Shown: positions 35,856 to 43,188 of the stretch, piece by piece
How positions within the stretch are numbered: the stretch's first letter is position 1
Layout: the number at the start of each line of letters is the position of its first letter
Assembly: GCF_026410085.1 (NCBI RefSeq)
Contig: NZ_CP112866.1
Coordinates: 2,356,001-2,420,000 of the forward strand
Direction: 5' to 3'
DNA from: Pseudomonas quebecensis
GTDB taxonomy: Bacteria; Pseudomonadota; Gammaproteobacteria; Pseudomonadales; Pseudomonadaceae
Length of the DNA: 64,000 bases
The notes under the pieces: generated by a model
What the model was told of the DNA's origin: nothing
Database searches by the model: none
The model's input: only the letters and a program-made list of their open reading frames with translations
Made by a program: the position numbers and the translations under genes

Positions 35856-36920
35856 TTATCTCGTAGGCTTAACGACTTCACCAACTCTACGATATACCCT
35901 CTTGGTAATTTCCTCGGTTGAATGCCCCAACAATCGACTTGCGTGTGTAAGCTCGATCTCGCTGGCTGCTTTTGGCCGAATATCCTTGAACTGAAACTGA
36001 CGAATGCTCGTTGCCAGCGCGGGATCACCATCAGCTGAGGCTTTGATTGCTGCCTTCTCTCGTGCGTCGTCCCACCGATTACGCAGCATCTGCTGGCTCA
36101 TCCGAAGTCCGGACGCGTTTGTTATCAAAGTTGACGTGCGGATTCCATTGACGGCTCTGCGTTCTTGCAGGTCGTCGATAAAGCTACTCAGGCCGGATTG
36201 GATTCCGGCATCCTCCAAACGAAGACGGAGACGTTTTTCGGTCTTGCCCTGGCCAATCAGCAAAAAGCCATTGTTCAAGTCGGTTGCTGCAATCTTGAGC
36301 ACATCGGCGGGACGTTGGCCAGTCAGGTAGGCAAGGTCCATCGCATCCTTGAGCTCCTGTACCGCTTCCGCGTATACCGCGTTCCATACGGTTTCACCGG
36401 CATAATAGTCTCGTGGCTTTTCCTTGTTGCGGCGAACGCCAAAGCAAGGGTTTGCTTTGTCAGTCAGCCCCCATTCGCGTGCAATGGTAAATGCATGGGA
36501 GAGCAAGGCGATCTCACGGTTGGCCCTCACCTTGGCTGTCCTGGCGTCACGGTACTGCGCTACTACTTGAGGCGTGATCGACTCAATGGGGGCGCTCTCA
36601 AATGCTCTTCTGAGTTGCTTGAGTTCTTTGCGATTGTCCGACTGGGTGCGAATCGACTTGCTCGGGATGATTTCCTTTTCGTAGCGATCAAATACATAGC
36701 TCATCAGATGATTGGGCTTCGGTGGTGTCTTGCGTTCCAGTCTGGCCCACTCCACTTTGGCCTGGTCGAGGTCTGTACCAAGTGGGATTTCCTTTCGCTT
36801 CCCGTCGGCAGTCCTTCCGTCGTAGTAATACGATGTCCAAGTCTTTCCAGTCTTACCTTTGCGAATACGCCGTATCATACGTGGCGGCAGATCTCGATTG
36901 GCTGTACTTTTCTGGCGCAT
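35856..36920 (-). CDS. Phage tyrosine-recombinase integrase
   Basis: 354 residues. The N-terminal arm and core-binding domain (about 20-160) are followed by the catalytic domain. Catalytic residues visible are Arg203 ('GQRPADVL'), the Lys-Asp-Ile-Arg box at 312-315 in place of the usual H-x-L-R, His333 ('LLGH') and nucleophile Tyr343 ('KRVYRR'). The Lys at the first position of the box occurs in some phage integrases. It is the last gene of the leftward early operon and likely recombines into the tRNA-Cys 3' end. Confidence 0.95.
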   Translation of the reverse strand: MRQKSTANRDLPPRMIRRIRKGKTGKTWTSYYYDGRTADGKRKEIPLGTDLDQAKVEWARLERKTPPKPNHLMSYVFDRYEKEIIPSKSIRTQSDNRKELKQLRRAFESAPIESITPQVVAQYRDARTAKVRANREIALLSHAFTIAREWGLTDKANPCFGVRRNKEKPRDYYAGETVWNAVYAEAVQELKDAMDLAYLTGQRPADVLKIAATDLNNGFLLIGQGKTEKRLRLRLEDAGIQSGLSSFIDDLQERRAVNGIRTSTLITNASGLRMSQQMLRNRWDDAREKAAIKASADGDPALATSIRQFQFKDIRPKAASEIELTHASRLLGHSTEEITKRVYRRVGEVVKPTR

Positions 36921-36923
36921 TAG

Positions 36924-37163
36924 TCAGCTCACACTTGCGAGGTCGAGCGACCAGGTTTCAGTCAAGACATTAGCAGCGGAAGGTTTGACACCTGACAGTT
37001 TCAGTCGGGCATAAACCCGACCTACTATCGGGCGGCGAGCGCCAGTCAGAACAAACTCCCAGTGGTTATCGGTCAACCATTGGATTTGCTTGGACGGGAT
37101 CTGATAGCCGGTGATGCTTGCCAGTTCTTCGTCGGCCAGGGTTTCGCTTTGGAATTCCATCAT
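36924..37163 (-). CDS. DUF4224 protein (possible excisionase-type partner)
   Basis: 79 residues. 'EELASITGYQIPSKQIQWLTDNHWEF' matches the DUF4224 signature common next to phage integrases, where it may work as an excision or integration accessory factor. It ends 3 bases before the integrase start, and its start overlaps the upstream gene's stop. Confidence 0.85.
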   Translation of the reverse strand: MMEFQSETLADEELASITGYQIPSKQIQWLTDNHWEFVLTGARRPIVGRVYARLKLSGVKPSAANVLTETWSLDLASVS

Positions 37164-37480
37164 GCGGCTCTCCCGATTAAGTCTGCCTGCCCATCATGTC
37201 GACCTGTTTTCCCCTCCAGGGGCAATTCGATAGTGTCAGAAGTCTGCGTGTACCCCACATAAGGCTGCGCGCGCGCGCGTTCTTGAGCGTTTAGCGTTGC
37301 AGCAGCGAGGGCTGCCCCGCGCAGCTTTTCGTGGGGTATAAGTGCTTCGGCGGTGGTATTGGGAGGAGCAATAATGCCTGCTGCTACGCAGCAGAAGCTG
37401 TTTGTTTCTAGCGTGTCGACGCTACCTGCAGTGCGAAGCAAAGCGGGCAGGGCACTGGCGTTGTCCTGGCGGTTCTTCAT
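37160..37480 (-). CDS. Phage early protein, unknown function
   Basis: 106 residues from the ATG at 37480 (MKNRQDN). An Ala/Leu-rich middle and 'SFCCVAAGI' are the only notable features. The start overlaps the end of the HD-domain gene by 4 bases, which supports it over the longer upstream frame. No family recognised. Confidence 0.65.
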   Translation of the reverse strand: MKNRQDNASALPALLRTAGSVDTLETNSFCCVAAGIIAPPNTTAEALIPHEKLRGAALAAATLNAQERARAQPYVGYTQTSDTIELPLEGKTGRHDGQADLIGRAA

Positions 37481-38019
37481 GCCGCTTTCCTCCGGTGTTC
37501 GATAGCGAGTTGGTCCATCAGCCGCTGGTGGTAGGTGAGTCGGGCTTCTGCGGCGGGCCATGGGCGGATGATTTCAACCATGGGTTCTATGCCGATCAAG
37601 CAATCCCAGATAGCCGGATCGCTCGGCATCAGGTCGCGTCGTTCGGTTGCCAGTGCAATCAGGTCGGCATGATGCACGCTGGCAGGGAGATCAAGGGCCA
37701 GGTCGAAGCGCTCACACACACGCATCCAGATCACGTCCTCGAAGCCTCGGTAGTCGGGCATCCACTGCTTGAGTGGCCGGGTGATGTCGCCCAGGTACGC
37801 CTCGGCTGCGTCGTGAAGCAAGGCCGCGAGCTTGTGTTCTTCCGGCACCAGCTCGGCGACGATGCAGCTGTGTTGGGCCACGCTGTAGAACTCGCGGGTG
37901 TGGCCGTTGAAGCGGCATAGGTGTGCGAGCGAGTGCGAGATGTCCCGTGGGTCGATCATGCCTGCGTCAGGCTCGTACAGGTCAAAGCGCTTGCCGGTAT
38001 GGGTGAGGATGCAGTTCAT
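37477..38019 (-). CDS. HD-domain phosphohydrolase
   Basis: 180 residues; the start at 38019 has AGGAGG upstream. Metal-binding residues of an HD domain are visible: His50 ('SVAQHS'), His69-Asp70 ('LLHDAAEAYLGD') and Asp78. It resembles YfbR-type nucleotidases, so it may hydrolyse deoxynucleoside monophosphates and shape the nucleotide pool during phage growth. The exact substrate is unknown. It lies within the leftward early operon. Confidence 0.85.
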   Translation of the reverse strand: MNCILTHTGKRFDLYEPDAGMIDPRDISHSLAHLCRFNGHTREFYSVAQHSCIVAELVPEEHKLAALLHDAAEAYLGDITRPLKQWMPDYRGFEDVIWMRVCERFDLALDLPASVHHADLIALATERRDLMPSDPAIWDCLIGIEPMVEIIRPWPAAEARLTYHQRLMDQLAIEHRRKAA

Positions 38020-38237
38020 GCGGCCTCCTTCACGAGATCGGCCAGCAGCAGGGTGTTTTCGGTTGCCTTGTGCAATTGGCGCAGAGCTTCGTAGCCGATC
38101 AGTGCTTTCAACTGGCGGTCGAACTCTTTGCTGTAGCGGGTCAGGGCGCGAAGATCCTTGGTGGCCTTTGCATGTTGCTGTTGCAGTGTGCCGGCGGCCT
38201 GGGGCGTTAGGCGCAGCATCGGAATGGCGCGGCTCAT
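38016..38237 (-). CDS. Small phage early protein
   Basis: 73 residues, helical and charged ('HAKATKDLRALTRYSKEFDRQ'). It overlaps the genes on both sides by 4 bases (ATGA junctions), which supports translation. No family recognised. Confidence 0.7.
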   Translation of the reverse strand: MSRAIPMLRLTPQAAGTLQQQHAKATKDLRALTRYSKEFDRQLKALIGYEALRQLHKATENTLLLADLVKEAA

Positions 38238-38815
38238 ACGTCACCGCCGACTGCTTTTTGGTTTCGGGTATGAAGTTCCGCTTCGGTTCGAAAAAATAGC
38301 AGTGCTTTGCGGGCTTCTTCAGGGCACATTGCTTCGGTTGGCCCTCGCTCTATAACCCATCGGCCTTGGGGCTCAGTGATTGAGCTATTTGCTGGGGTCG
38401 GTTCCAGCTTTGGTGCTGCTGGATCTAGTAACGCCGCCATGGCGAGTGCTTGGTCGCGCAGAGCTAGCGAGTCACGTTCGAGCTTCTTGCCGGTGCGGAA
38501 CGCGCTGAATGTCTCGGCTGCGATACGCAGCTTTTCGGCGATATCCAATAGAGTTTTGCGAGTTGGCTCCCCCAACTTCGATGCATCCAATGCCCGCGTG
38601 TAGTGGGCAAATAGTTGCTTGTGGTGAGTCTGGGCTTGCTCAAGCGATAACTCCAAGTCCCGGATGGCGCCCGAGCTATCTGATTGCTGAATAGCCTTGC
38701 CTTCATCGATGCCTTCGATGCGACCATCAATCAAGCCCCCTCGATAGCCGACCCAATAAAGGATCGCGGCTGCGAAAATGATGCTGATCAATGCGCAGAT
38801 TTGAATTGCAGTCAT
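38234..38815 (-). CDS. Phage protein with N-terminal membrane anchor
   Basis: 193 residues from the ATG at 38815, with AGGAG 8 to 12 bases upstream. One N-terminal membrane segment ('ICALISIIFAAAILYWVGY') is followed by a long helical, probably coiled-coil, cytoplasmic part. Family not recognised. A spanin-like or exclusion role is possible but unsupported. Confidence 0.7.
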   Translation of the reverse strand: MTAIQICALISIIFAAAILYWVGYRGGLIDGRIEGIDEGKAIQQSDSSGAIRDLELSLEQAQTHHKQLFAHYTRALDASKLGEPTRKTLLDIAEKLRIAAETFSAFRTGKKLERDSLALRDQALAMAALLDPAAPKLEPTPANSSITEPQGRWVIERGPTEAMCPEEARKALLFFRTEAELHTRNQKAVGGDV

Positions 38816-38867
38816 GTGGTGTGCTCCTGGTGGTGTTTTGGCTGGTGGTGGCAGCCGATTGATTGGG

Positions 38868-39065
38868 TTATTCGTCGTCTGGATCTGGTGGATCTGCCAG
38901 GCCACACATCAGTTTGGCCTGATAGGGCATGTAACCCTCCTCTCGGAGGGCGTCGTAGCGCTGATAGTCGGCGGCAAAGTAGCTGCACTCATCACACAGT
39001 CGGCTGGCCTGTTCTTCGGCAGACAACGGTGTATCGCAGTGTCGGCATTGATCTAGCAGTGACAT
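38868..39065 (-). CDS. Small zinc-finger phage protein
   Basis: 65 residues with two Cys pairs ('CRHCDTPL' and 'LCDEC') that probably bind zinc. It starts at the ATG at 39065, 2 bases after the PrtN-like gene stop region, in the same operon. Could be a small regulator; no family assigned. Confidence 0.68.
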   Translation of the reverse strand: MSLLDQCRHCDTPLSAEEQASRLCDECSYFAADYQRYDALREEGYMPYQAKLMCGLADPPDPDDE

Positions 39066-39066
39066 G

Positions 39067-39390
39067 TCACGCCTCGTCTTCGACGGCTTCTGGTCGCGGC
39101 ATATCTTCATCCGCCTTGTAGGCGCGAATGTCGATTAGCGAGGCCACATGCTTGATATGAGCGTACTTCGGCGCCTTGCGGCTGTTGACCAGCGTTGTCA
39201 CGGGCAGTTGAATTCGGCCTGTGGTAATTGCGTCGGCAAAAGATCCTTCGTTGAGGTTCCGGAAGTACCGTTCGCGCAACTTTTCCACCGGGATCAGAAC
39301 GTCACCAAAGGTCCGGTACAGCAGTTCGACTGTCACCGGATCGGGTGCGGGCAGCAGTCTTAGTGGCTGTTGGTCAGCGTGTGCAGTCAT
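39067..39390 (-). CDS. PrtN-type pyocin activator family protein
   Basis: 107 residues. 'LLYRTFGDVLIPVEKLRERYF' plus 'GRIQLPVTTLVNSRKAPKYAHIKHVASLIDIR' follow the pattern of PrtN, the activator of pyocin genes in P. aeruginosa. Here it sits in the early leftward operon of a prophage, so it may switch on phage genes after induction. Its targets are not visible. Confidence 0.82.
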   Translation of the reverse strand: MTAHADQQPLRLLPAPDPVTVELLYRTFGDVLIPVEKLRERYFRNLNEGSFADAITTGRIQLPVTTLVNSRKAPKYAHIKHVASLIDIRAYKADEDMPRPEAVEDEA

Positions 39391-39544
39391 TGGGTTTCTT
39401 CCGTTGAGGATGATTCCAGGCATTCAGGCAATGGCGTTTAGTCAGCTCCCGCAGATGCTCCGGCACTTCGAGGAGCGCGGCGTTGCGCTCAGCGCGTGTG
39501 CGCATGGCGACGATCTGGCGGGCGTACTCCCTAGGCCACGTCAC
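39374..39544 (-). CDS. Short conserved phage protein (56 residues)
   Basis: Starts at GTG 39544 and reads 'TWPREYARQIVAMRTRAERN', followed by 'AALLEVPEHLRELTKRH', a pattern I recall from many Pseudomonas phages. It overlaps the upstream gene's 3' end by 14 bases and the PrtN-like gene's start by 17. Function unknown. Confidence 0.7.
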   Translation of the reverse strand: MTWPREYARQIVAMRTRAERNAALLEVPEHLRELTKRHCLNAWNHPQRKKPNDCTR

Positions 39545-39815
39545 GGTTGTCTGCCGGGATGGCTGGCAGTTCGAGCCCTAGTTGCTCGGCCAGCCAGGGA
39601 ATGCCGGCTTGCCTGACCTTGGTCGACTGGCTGTATTGCATGCCTGCGGTCTCGTGGTACCAGTTGCCGTTCTTGATCCGCAGGTATTCCCGGTCACGTA
39701 CAGGGAACGCCGGTAGGTTGCGGTCAGTGAGCAAGCCCTTGTCACGCATCAGCGAGATCAGTTTGGGGCGGGTGAGGCCGAAGTACTTGGCGGCTTTATC
39801 CAGGCTACGTTCCAT
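39531..39815 (-). CDS. KilAC-domain phage protein (antirepressor type)
   Basis: 94 residues. 'AAKYFGLTRPKLISLMRDKGLL', with the following 'GNWYHETAGMQYSQSTKVRQAG', matches the KilAC domain that forms the C-terminal half of many phage antirepressors. No Bro-N or KilA-N half precedes it, so it is a stand-alone domain. It could bind DNA and influence the lysogeny switch. Confidence 0.75.
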   Translation of the reverse strand: MERSLDKAAKYFGLTRPKLISLMRDKGLLTDRNLPAFPVRDREYLRIKNGNWYHETAGMQYSQSTKVRQAGIPWLAEQLGLELPAIPADNRDVA

Positions 39816-39824
39816 CTCTGCCTC

Positions 39825-40406
39825 CTAGGCTGCATGCGCGGCGGGAGTCGCCACGGCTGCCAGGTGAGTTATGGATTCGGCCACCATGGAATAGATCTCC
39901 ACGTCACTGCCGTACACCGTGAAGCACTTGGTGCGTGGCTTCCTGACGCCGATGCTCATGATGGTGGTGATACCTGCGCGGGTTTTGTTGCGGTGGATTG
40001 CCAGGTTGATCGGTTGCTCAAAGCCCATATCGAGGCTGATGGCTCCACCGGTTTGCACCAGGTCGAACACCCGCTGCTTGTGTTCAATCTCAAACACACC
40101 GTAGCGGCGGTTTGCGTGCGGCAGAGACGATGGGTCGGCAGAGGTGGCTGGCCCGTTGACGATCTCTTCAATGAAGTCCGCAAGCTTGAGGTGCATCTTC
40201 TTGCTGTTGGTCAGGGTCAGCGTGTGGCGTTCGCTGTCCAGCTCAACAGTGAAGTGCGTGTCGACTTTGCGGCGTTCGACTTTCAGGCGGAAGGCCAGGG
40301 CTTCACGCTGGGTCTCGGCGCGTAGGAGGTGGTTGAAGGTTTCGGTCAAGTTGACCTGGGCCTTAAGCAGGGTCAGGGTGCGGTTGTCGAGTTTGTACTT
40401 GCTCAT
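39825..40406 (-). CDS. Phage early protein, unknown function
   Basis: 193 residues with mixed alpha/beta content; no family recognised. It overlaps the upstream 58-residue gene by 4 bases (ATGA). Its position between the KilAC gene and the operon start suggests early expression. Confidence 0.7.
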   Translation of the reverse strand: MSKYKLDNRTLTLLKAQVNLTETFNHLLRAETQREALAFRLKVERRKVDTHFTVELDSERHTLTLTNSKKMHLKLADFIEEIVNGPATSADPSSLPHANRRYGVFEIEHKQRVFDLVQTGGAISLDMGFEQPINLAIHRNKTRAGITTIMSIGVRKPRTKCFTVYGSDVEIYSMVAESITHLAAVATPAAHAA

Positions 40407-40579
40407 GCCGCTTGCCCTCCGCCGTTTGGGTCGAAGGGGGCGGGTGCGGTGCGCTGTTTCAGCTTGGGTCTGGAAGCGATGAAGGCGCAGCCGCTGTCTT
40501 GCGCCAGGCGGCGGATTTCGAAGATGCGGGAGGGGTTAGCAGCGGCCGGGTGGACGTGCAATGTGGCTGTGGTGTGCAT
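40403..40579 (-). CDS. Short phage protein, first gene of the leftward operon
   Basis: 58 residues from the ATG at 40579 ('MHTTATLHVHPAAANPSRIF'). It overlaps the next gene by 4 bases. The core 'FEIRRLAQDSGCAFIASRPKL' looks like a small phage protein I have seen in Pseudomonas prophages. Function unknown. The operon promoter should lie between 40580 and 40757. Confidence 0.65.
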   Translation of the reverse strand: MHTTATLHVHPAAANPSRIFEIRRLAQDSGCAFIASRPKLKQRTAPAPFDPNGGGQAA

Positions 40580-40694
40580 GGTGTTGCCTCGCTCTGTGGT
40601 GGAAGAGTTAGGCGAATATCACATATTGTTTTTCTTGGATCAACACGAATTGTTATTTTTGTTTGGGTTTTTGGAGGTTCCGTTTTGAGTTGCG

Positions 40695-40720
40695 CAAAAA
40701 GATACTAGCTGTATCTTTTG
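40695..40720. promoter_or_regulatory. Perfect 9-base inverted repeat between divergent phage genes
   Basis: AAAAGATAC (40697-40705) and GTATCTTTT (40711-40719) are exact complements around TAGCT. It lies between the leftward operon (first start 40579) and the rightward membrane-protein gene (40758). A candidate operator for a phage or host repressor. Confidence 0.5.
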
Positions 40721-40757
40721 TTTCTACTTGAATTCGTTGAGTTTTTTAGGAGGGAAA

Positions 40758-41120
40758 ATGTTTGAGCTTGACCCGGACGAAGCAATTGCCGAGCGATATT
40801 TCAGATTCGCGAATGATGTGCCTGGACTGTTCGCGGTAGGGCTTTCCGCAACCTCGCTCCAATTTTCGCACCCACAGCCGTTTGCGTGGTTTTTTCTATT
40901 TGTAGTGGTGTTGTGTGTGTTCGGAGGAGGTAAGCAATACCGAAATATTGCTGCCAAATACCTTAAGCGCTATCCCGGAGTGATCGGAGGGATGGTCCTG
41001 GTGTGGAGAGCCAAGATTTGCATCATTGGCATGTTGCTGCTTGCAGCAATAGCTCTGGGAGATCTCACTGAGGCAGGGATTTATGCGTTCTTCAATCTCA
41101 ACTCGGTAGCACCTAGCTGA
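40758..41120 (+). CDS. Phage membrane protein (possible moron)
   Basis: 120 residues from the ATG at 40758, with TTAGGAGGG just upstream, preferred to the earlier ATG at 40728. Three hydrophobic stretches ('FAWFFLFVVVLCVFGGG', 'GVIGGMVLVW', 'ICIIGMLLLAAIALG') suggest an inner-membrane protein. It is transcribed against both neighbours with its own start region, as expected for a lysogenic-conversion or superinfection-exclusion gene. No family recognised. Confidence 0.7.
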   Translation: MFELDPDEAIAERYFRFANDVPGLFAVGLSATSLQFSHPQPFAWFFLFVVVLCVFGGGKQYRNIAAKYLKRYPGVIGGMVLVWRAKICIIGMLLLAAIALGDLTEAGIYAFFNLNSVAPS

Positions 41121-41129
41121 GGGCTTGGG

Positions 41130-41795
41130 TCAAAGTGCCCCGCCGTGCCATACGATGCGACCGACGATTTTCAGATGGCCGATTTCATTATCGCTAGCAG
41201 CTTCATCTGGGTACTGACGCTTGTCTTCGTTATCGCTACGTATGATCCAGCCGCCAGTCATGCTCTGCGCTAGGCGCTTGATGATCAGCTCTCCATCAGG
41301 TTTGAGCATGGCGTAAATGCGTCGGTCTCTCGGCTCTTTTTGTGCTTCATCCAGCAGGACAACATCGCCGTCACAGATGGTGGGTTCCATGCTCTGGCCT
41401 TTAGCGTAAATCACATGCAGGCTTCTTTCCCTCAAGGCCATACGGGCGAGCCAGTCTCGCCTGAAAACCAGCCCGCCTTTGATTTCTACGTGGTCGTTGA
41501 GATGCCCGTTGCCGGCTGAGCCGTGCGCTGTATATTGCGGAATCAGAGCGTAGTCATCAATTTTTGGCGCTGTGCTTCTCGTTTGATCGTCGTCGCCTTC
41601 GACAAGGTCCATCAGAGGTTTTTTCAAGGCAAGCGAAAGCATGCGCAGATCCGCAAGGCTTGGTTCGCGCTTATCTTTTTCATAGTTTGCGATACGCCCT
41701 TGGCCGTTTTGCCAATTACAGGCTGCGGCCAAGCCTTTCTGCGTGAGATTCGCTTCGTTTCTATAGCGCGCCAGGCGCTGACCTAAAGTTTCCAT
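41130..41795 (-). CDS. CI-type phage repressor (HTH plus S24 peptidase)
   Basis: 221 residues. The N-terminal HTH covers about 8-60 ('NLTQKGLAAACNWQNGQGRI'). The C-terminal S24 domain has Ser135 in 'GQSMEPT' and the likely catalytic Lys173 ('IIKRL'). An Ala94-Gly95 bond lies where RecA-stimulated self-cleavage normally occurs, so the phage should be inducible by DNA damage. Divergent from the Cro-like gene. Confidence 0.94.
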   Translation of the reverse strand: METLGQRLARYRNEANLTQKGLAAACNWQNGQGRIANYEKDKREPSLADLRMLSLALKKPLMDLVEGDDDQTRSTAPKIDDYALIPQYTAHGSAGNGHLNDHVEIKGGLVFRRDWLARMALRERSLHVIYAKGQSMEPTICDGDVVLLDEAQKEPRDRRIYAMLKPDGELIIKRLAQSMTGGWIIRSDNEDKRQYPDEAASDNEIGHLKIVGRIVWHGGAL

Positions 41796-41900
41796 ATGTG
41801 GAAAATATCACGATTTGTGTAAGTGATTTACGACTTAACGTGTTGTAAAAATAACAAACCGTTGTTAGTCTCCGTTCGGAATCACGAAGAGAACCTTCTA
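41796..41900. promoter_or_regulatory. Repressor/Cro operator region
   Basis: A 105-base AT-rich region between the divergent repressor and Cro-like genes. It holds several partial dyads: GTAAGTGATTTAC (41819-41831), a TTACGAC...GTTGTAA pair just after it, and TTGT/ACAA half-sites around 41845-41870. These are the expected binding sites of the two regulators, though exact operators cannot be fixed by eye. Confidence 0.6.
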
Positions 41901-42125
41901 ATGAATAGGATATCTGCCCTCAGAAACCGTAGTGGAATCAAGCAGACGGCACTTGCTGGGGCTCTGGGTTGGTCTCAGAGCCGGCTGAGTAATTACGAGT
42001 CGGGTACCCGAATTCCTGGCTTGTACGAGTGCCGTGCCATTACGGTAGCGCTCAATAAATTGGGGACTACATGCACTCTTGATGATGTTTTTCCTCCTGA
42101 GCATGATGTTCCAGAAGCTGCATAG
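41901..42125 (+). CDS. Cro-like HTH protein
   Basis: 74 residues from the ATG at 41901. The HTH 'IKQTALAGALGWSQSRLSNYESG' dominates the protein, followed by an acidic tail. First gene rightward of the switch, so the likely Cro equivalent that turns down the repressor. Confidence 0.87.
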   Translation: MNRISALRNRSGIKQTALAGALGWSQSRLSNYESGTRIPGLYECRAITVALNKLGTTCTLDDVFPPEHDVPEAA

Positions 42126-42449
42126 AAAAAAGGCGACCCAAGGGCCGCCCAGTTCCTCCCGGCACACACCACCACAGTGCTGTCGGGTCGCGATGAAGGT
42201 AGGAGGGCACACCACATGCAAACCACCTCCCTTTATCGCGCTGCCAAGACACGGATGTCTTGGGTTGCTGCCTTTTCCACCACAGATTAGGCAGCTGGTG
42301 CGCCAGAGGTGAGCAACGGATTGTTCGCCTCAGCACGGTGCCGGTTTCGATCCCTAGATCTAGCCGGCGTTTGGGCCCTTTCAAGCCACGCGGCAAATGT
42401 AACACCACTGCATGTCGCGGGGCACTGGCAACTTAGTAGGATTAATGCC
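42126..42449. other. Non-coding leader between cro-like and CII-like genes
   Basis: About 320 bases. The only frame with a ribosome site (GGAGGG before the ATG at 42216) encodes 24 residues ending at 42290, too short to accept as a gene. The stretch could hold an antitermination site or leader RNA; I see no clear terminator. Confidence 0.4.
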
Positions 42450-42968
42450 ATGAGCCGAGTAGCTTTAAGCTGTGTTGATCGAGCGCAAAGGGAAGTCCTG
42501 ACGCTCGAATTAGCCCTGTACCACGCCGCACGGGACTATCCCGGCGGTGCCGCTGCAATCGCCGCCACCACCGGCCGCAATGCCACCACGTTGCAGCACA
42601 AGTTGTCTCCTACCCATCCCTCTCACACCGTCAATATCCAGGAGTTCGGCGAAATCCTCGAGCTGACCAAGGACCGTCGCATTCTCGATGCTGTGCACGG
42701 TCTTGTCGGTGACACGATCTGGCAGGAGCTGGCCGAGGCGTATACCAACGACATGCCTGAAACCCTCACCACGGGGATCGCGCAGTTCTTCCGGCAGGTT
42801 GCGGATTTGTCCGAAACCTGGGCCAAGCACATTGGCGACGGCAAGGTCGATGACGGCGAGCTGGCCGAAATTCGCCAGTTGGTATTTCGAGGTATCCAAG
42901 GGTTGTTGGGCATGTACAACCGCGCCCGTTACGTCAACCAGACGACTCGCGGGGTGGAACGTGGCTGA
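42450..42968 (+). CDS. Phage regulatory CII-like protein
   Basis: 172 residues. 'LALYHAARDYPGGAAAIAATTGRNATTLQHKLSP' is the typical start of the phage CII regulatory family found in P2/D3-like phages, with a helical C-terminal half. It may set the lysis-lysogeny decision or early transcription. It overlaps the next gene by 8 bases. Confidence 0.83.
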   Translation: MSRVALSCVDRAQREVLTLELALYHAARDYPGGAAAIAATTGRNATTLQHKLSPTHPSHTVNIQEFGEILELTKDRRILDAVHGLVGDTIWQELAEAYTNDMPETLTTGIAQFFRQVADLSETWAKHIGDGKVDDGELAEIRQLVFRGIQGLLGMYNRARYVNQTTRGVERG

Positions 42969-43188
42969 TATCGCTGACTTTGCAAATGACCTGGTGCAGG
43001 AACGGATCGATCAAGCTGTGGCTGCACGCCTGGCGCTGATGTCCAGCACGGCACTGCACTCTCTGATGTTCTGTGATGAGTGCGACGAACCTATTCCTGA
43101 GGCGCGCCGTTTGGCACAGCCCGGTTGCACCCTCTGCATTGGGTGTAAAACCTCTGATGATCTGAGGGCTTCCCGTTATGCTCGATGA
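42961..43188 (+). CDS. TraR/DksA-type zinc-finger protein
   Basis: 75 residues starting at GTG 42961. 'FCDECDEPIPEARR' and 'CTLCIGC' supply the four-Cys zinc finger of the TraR/DksA group, which binds RNA polymerase through its secondary channel. The short phage form probably alters host transcription. It overlaps the genes on both sides. Confidence 0.87.
   Translation: MADIADFANDLVQERIDQAVAARLALMSSTALHSLMFCDECDEPIPEARRLAQPGCTLCIGCKTSDDLRASRYAR

Noticed and set aside
42216..42290. 24-codon frame with a GGAGGG site before the CII-like gene
   Set aside because: Too short and without recognisable features; it may be a leader peptide but the evidence is thin.
42340..42375. Sequence resembling a tRNA T arm (GGTTTCGATCCCT)
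   Set aside because: The flanks do not form a T stem, and no anticodon or acceptor stem can be folded around it.
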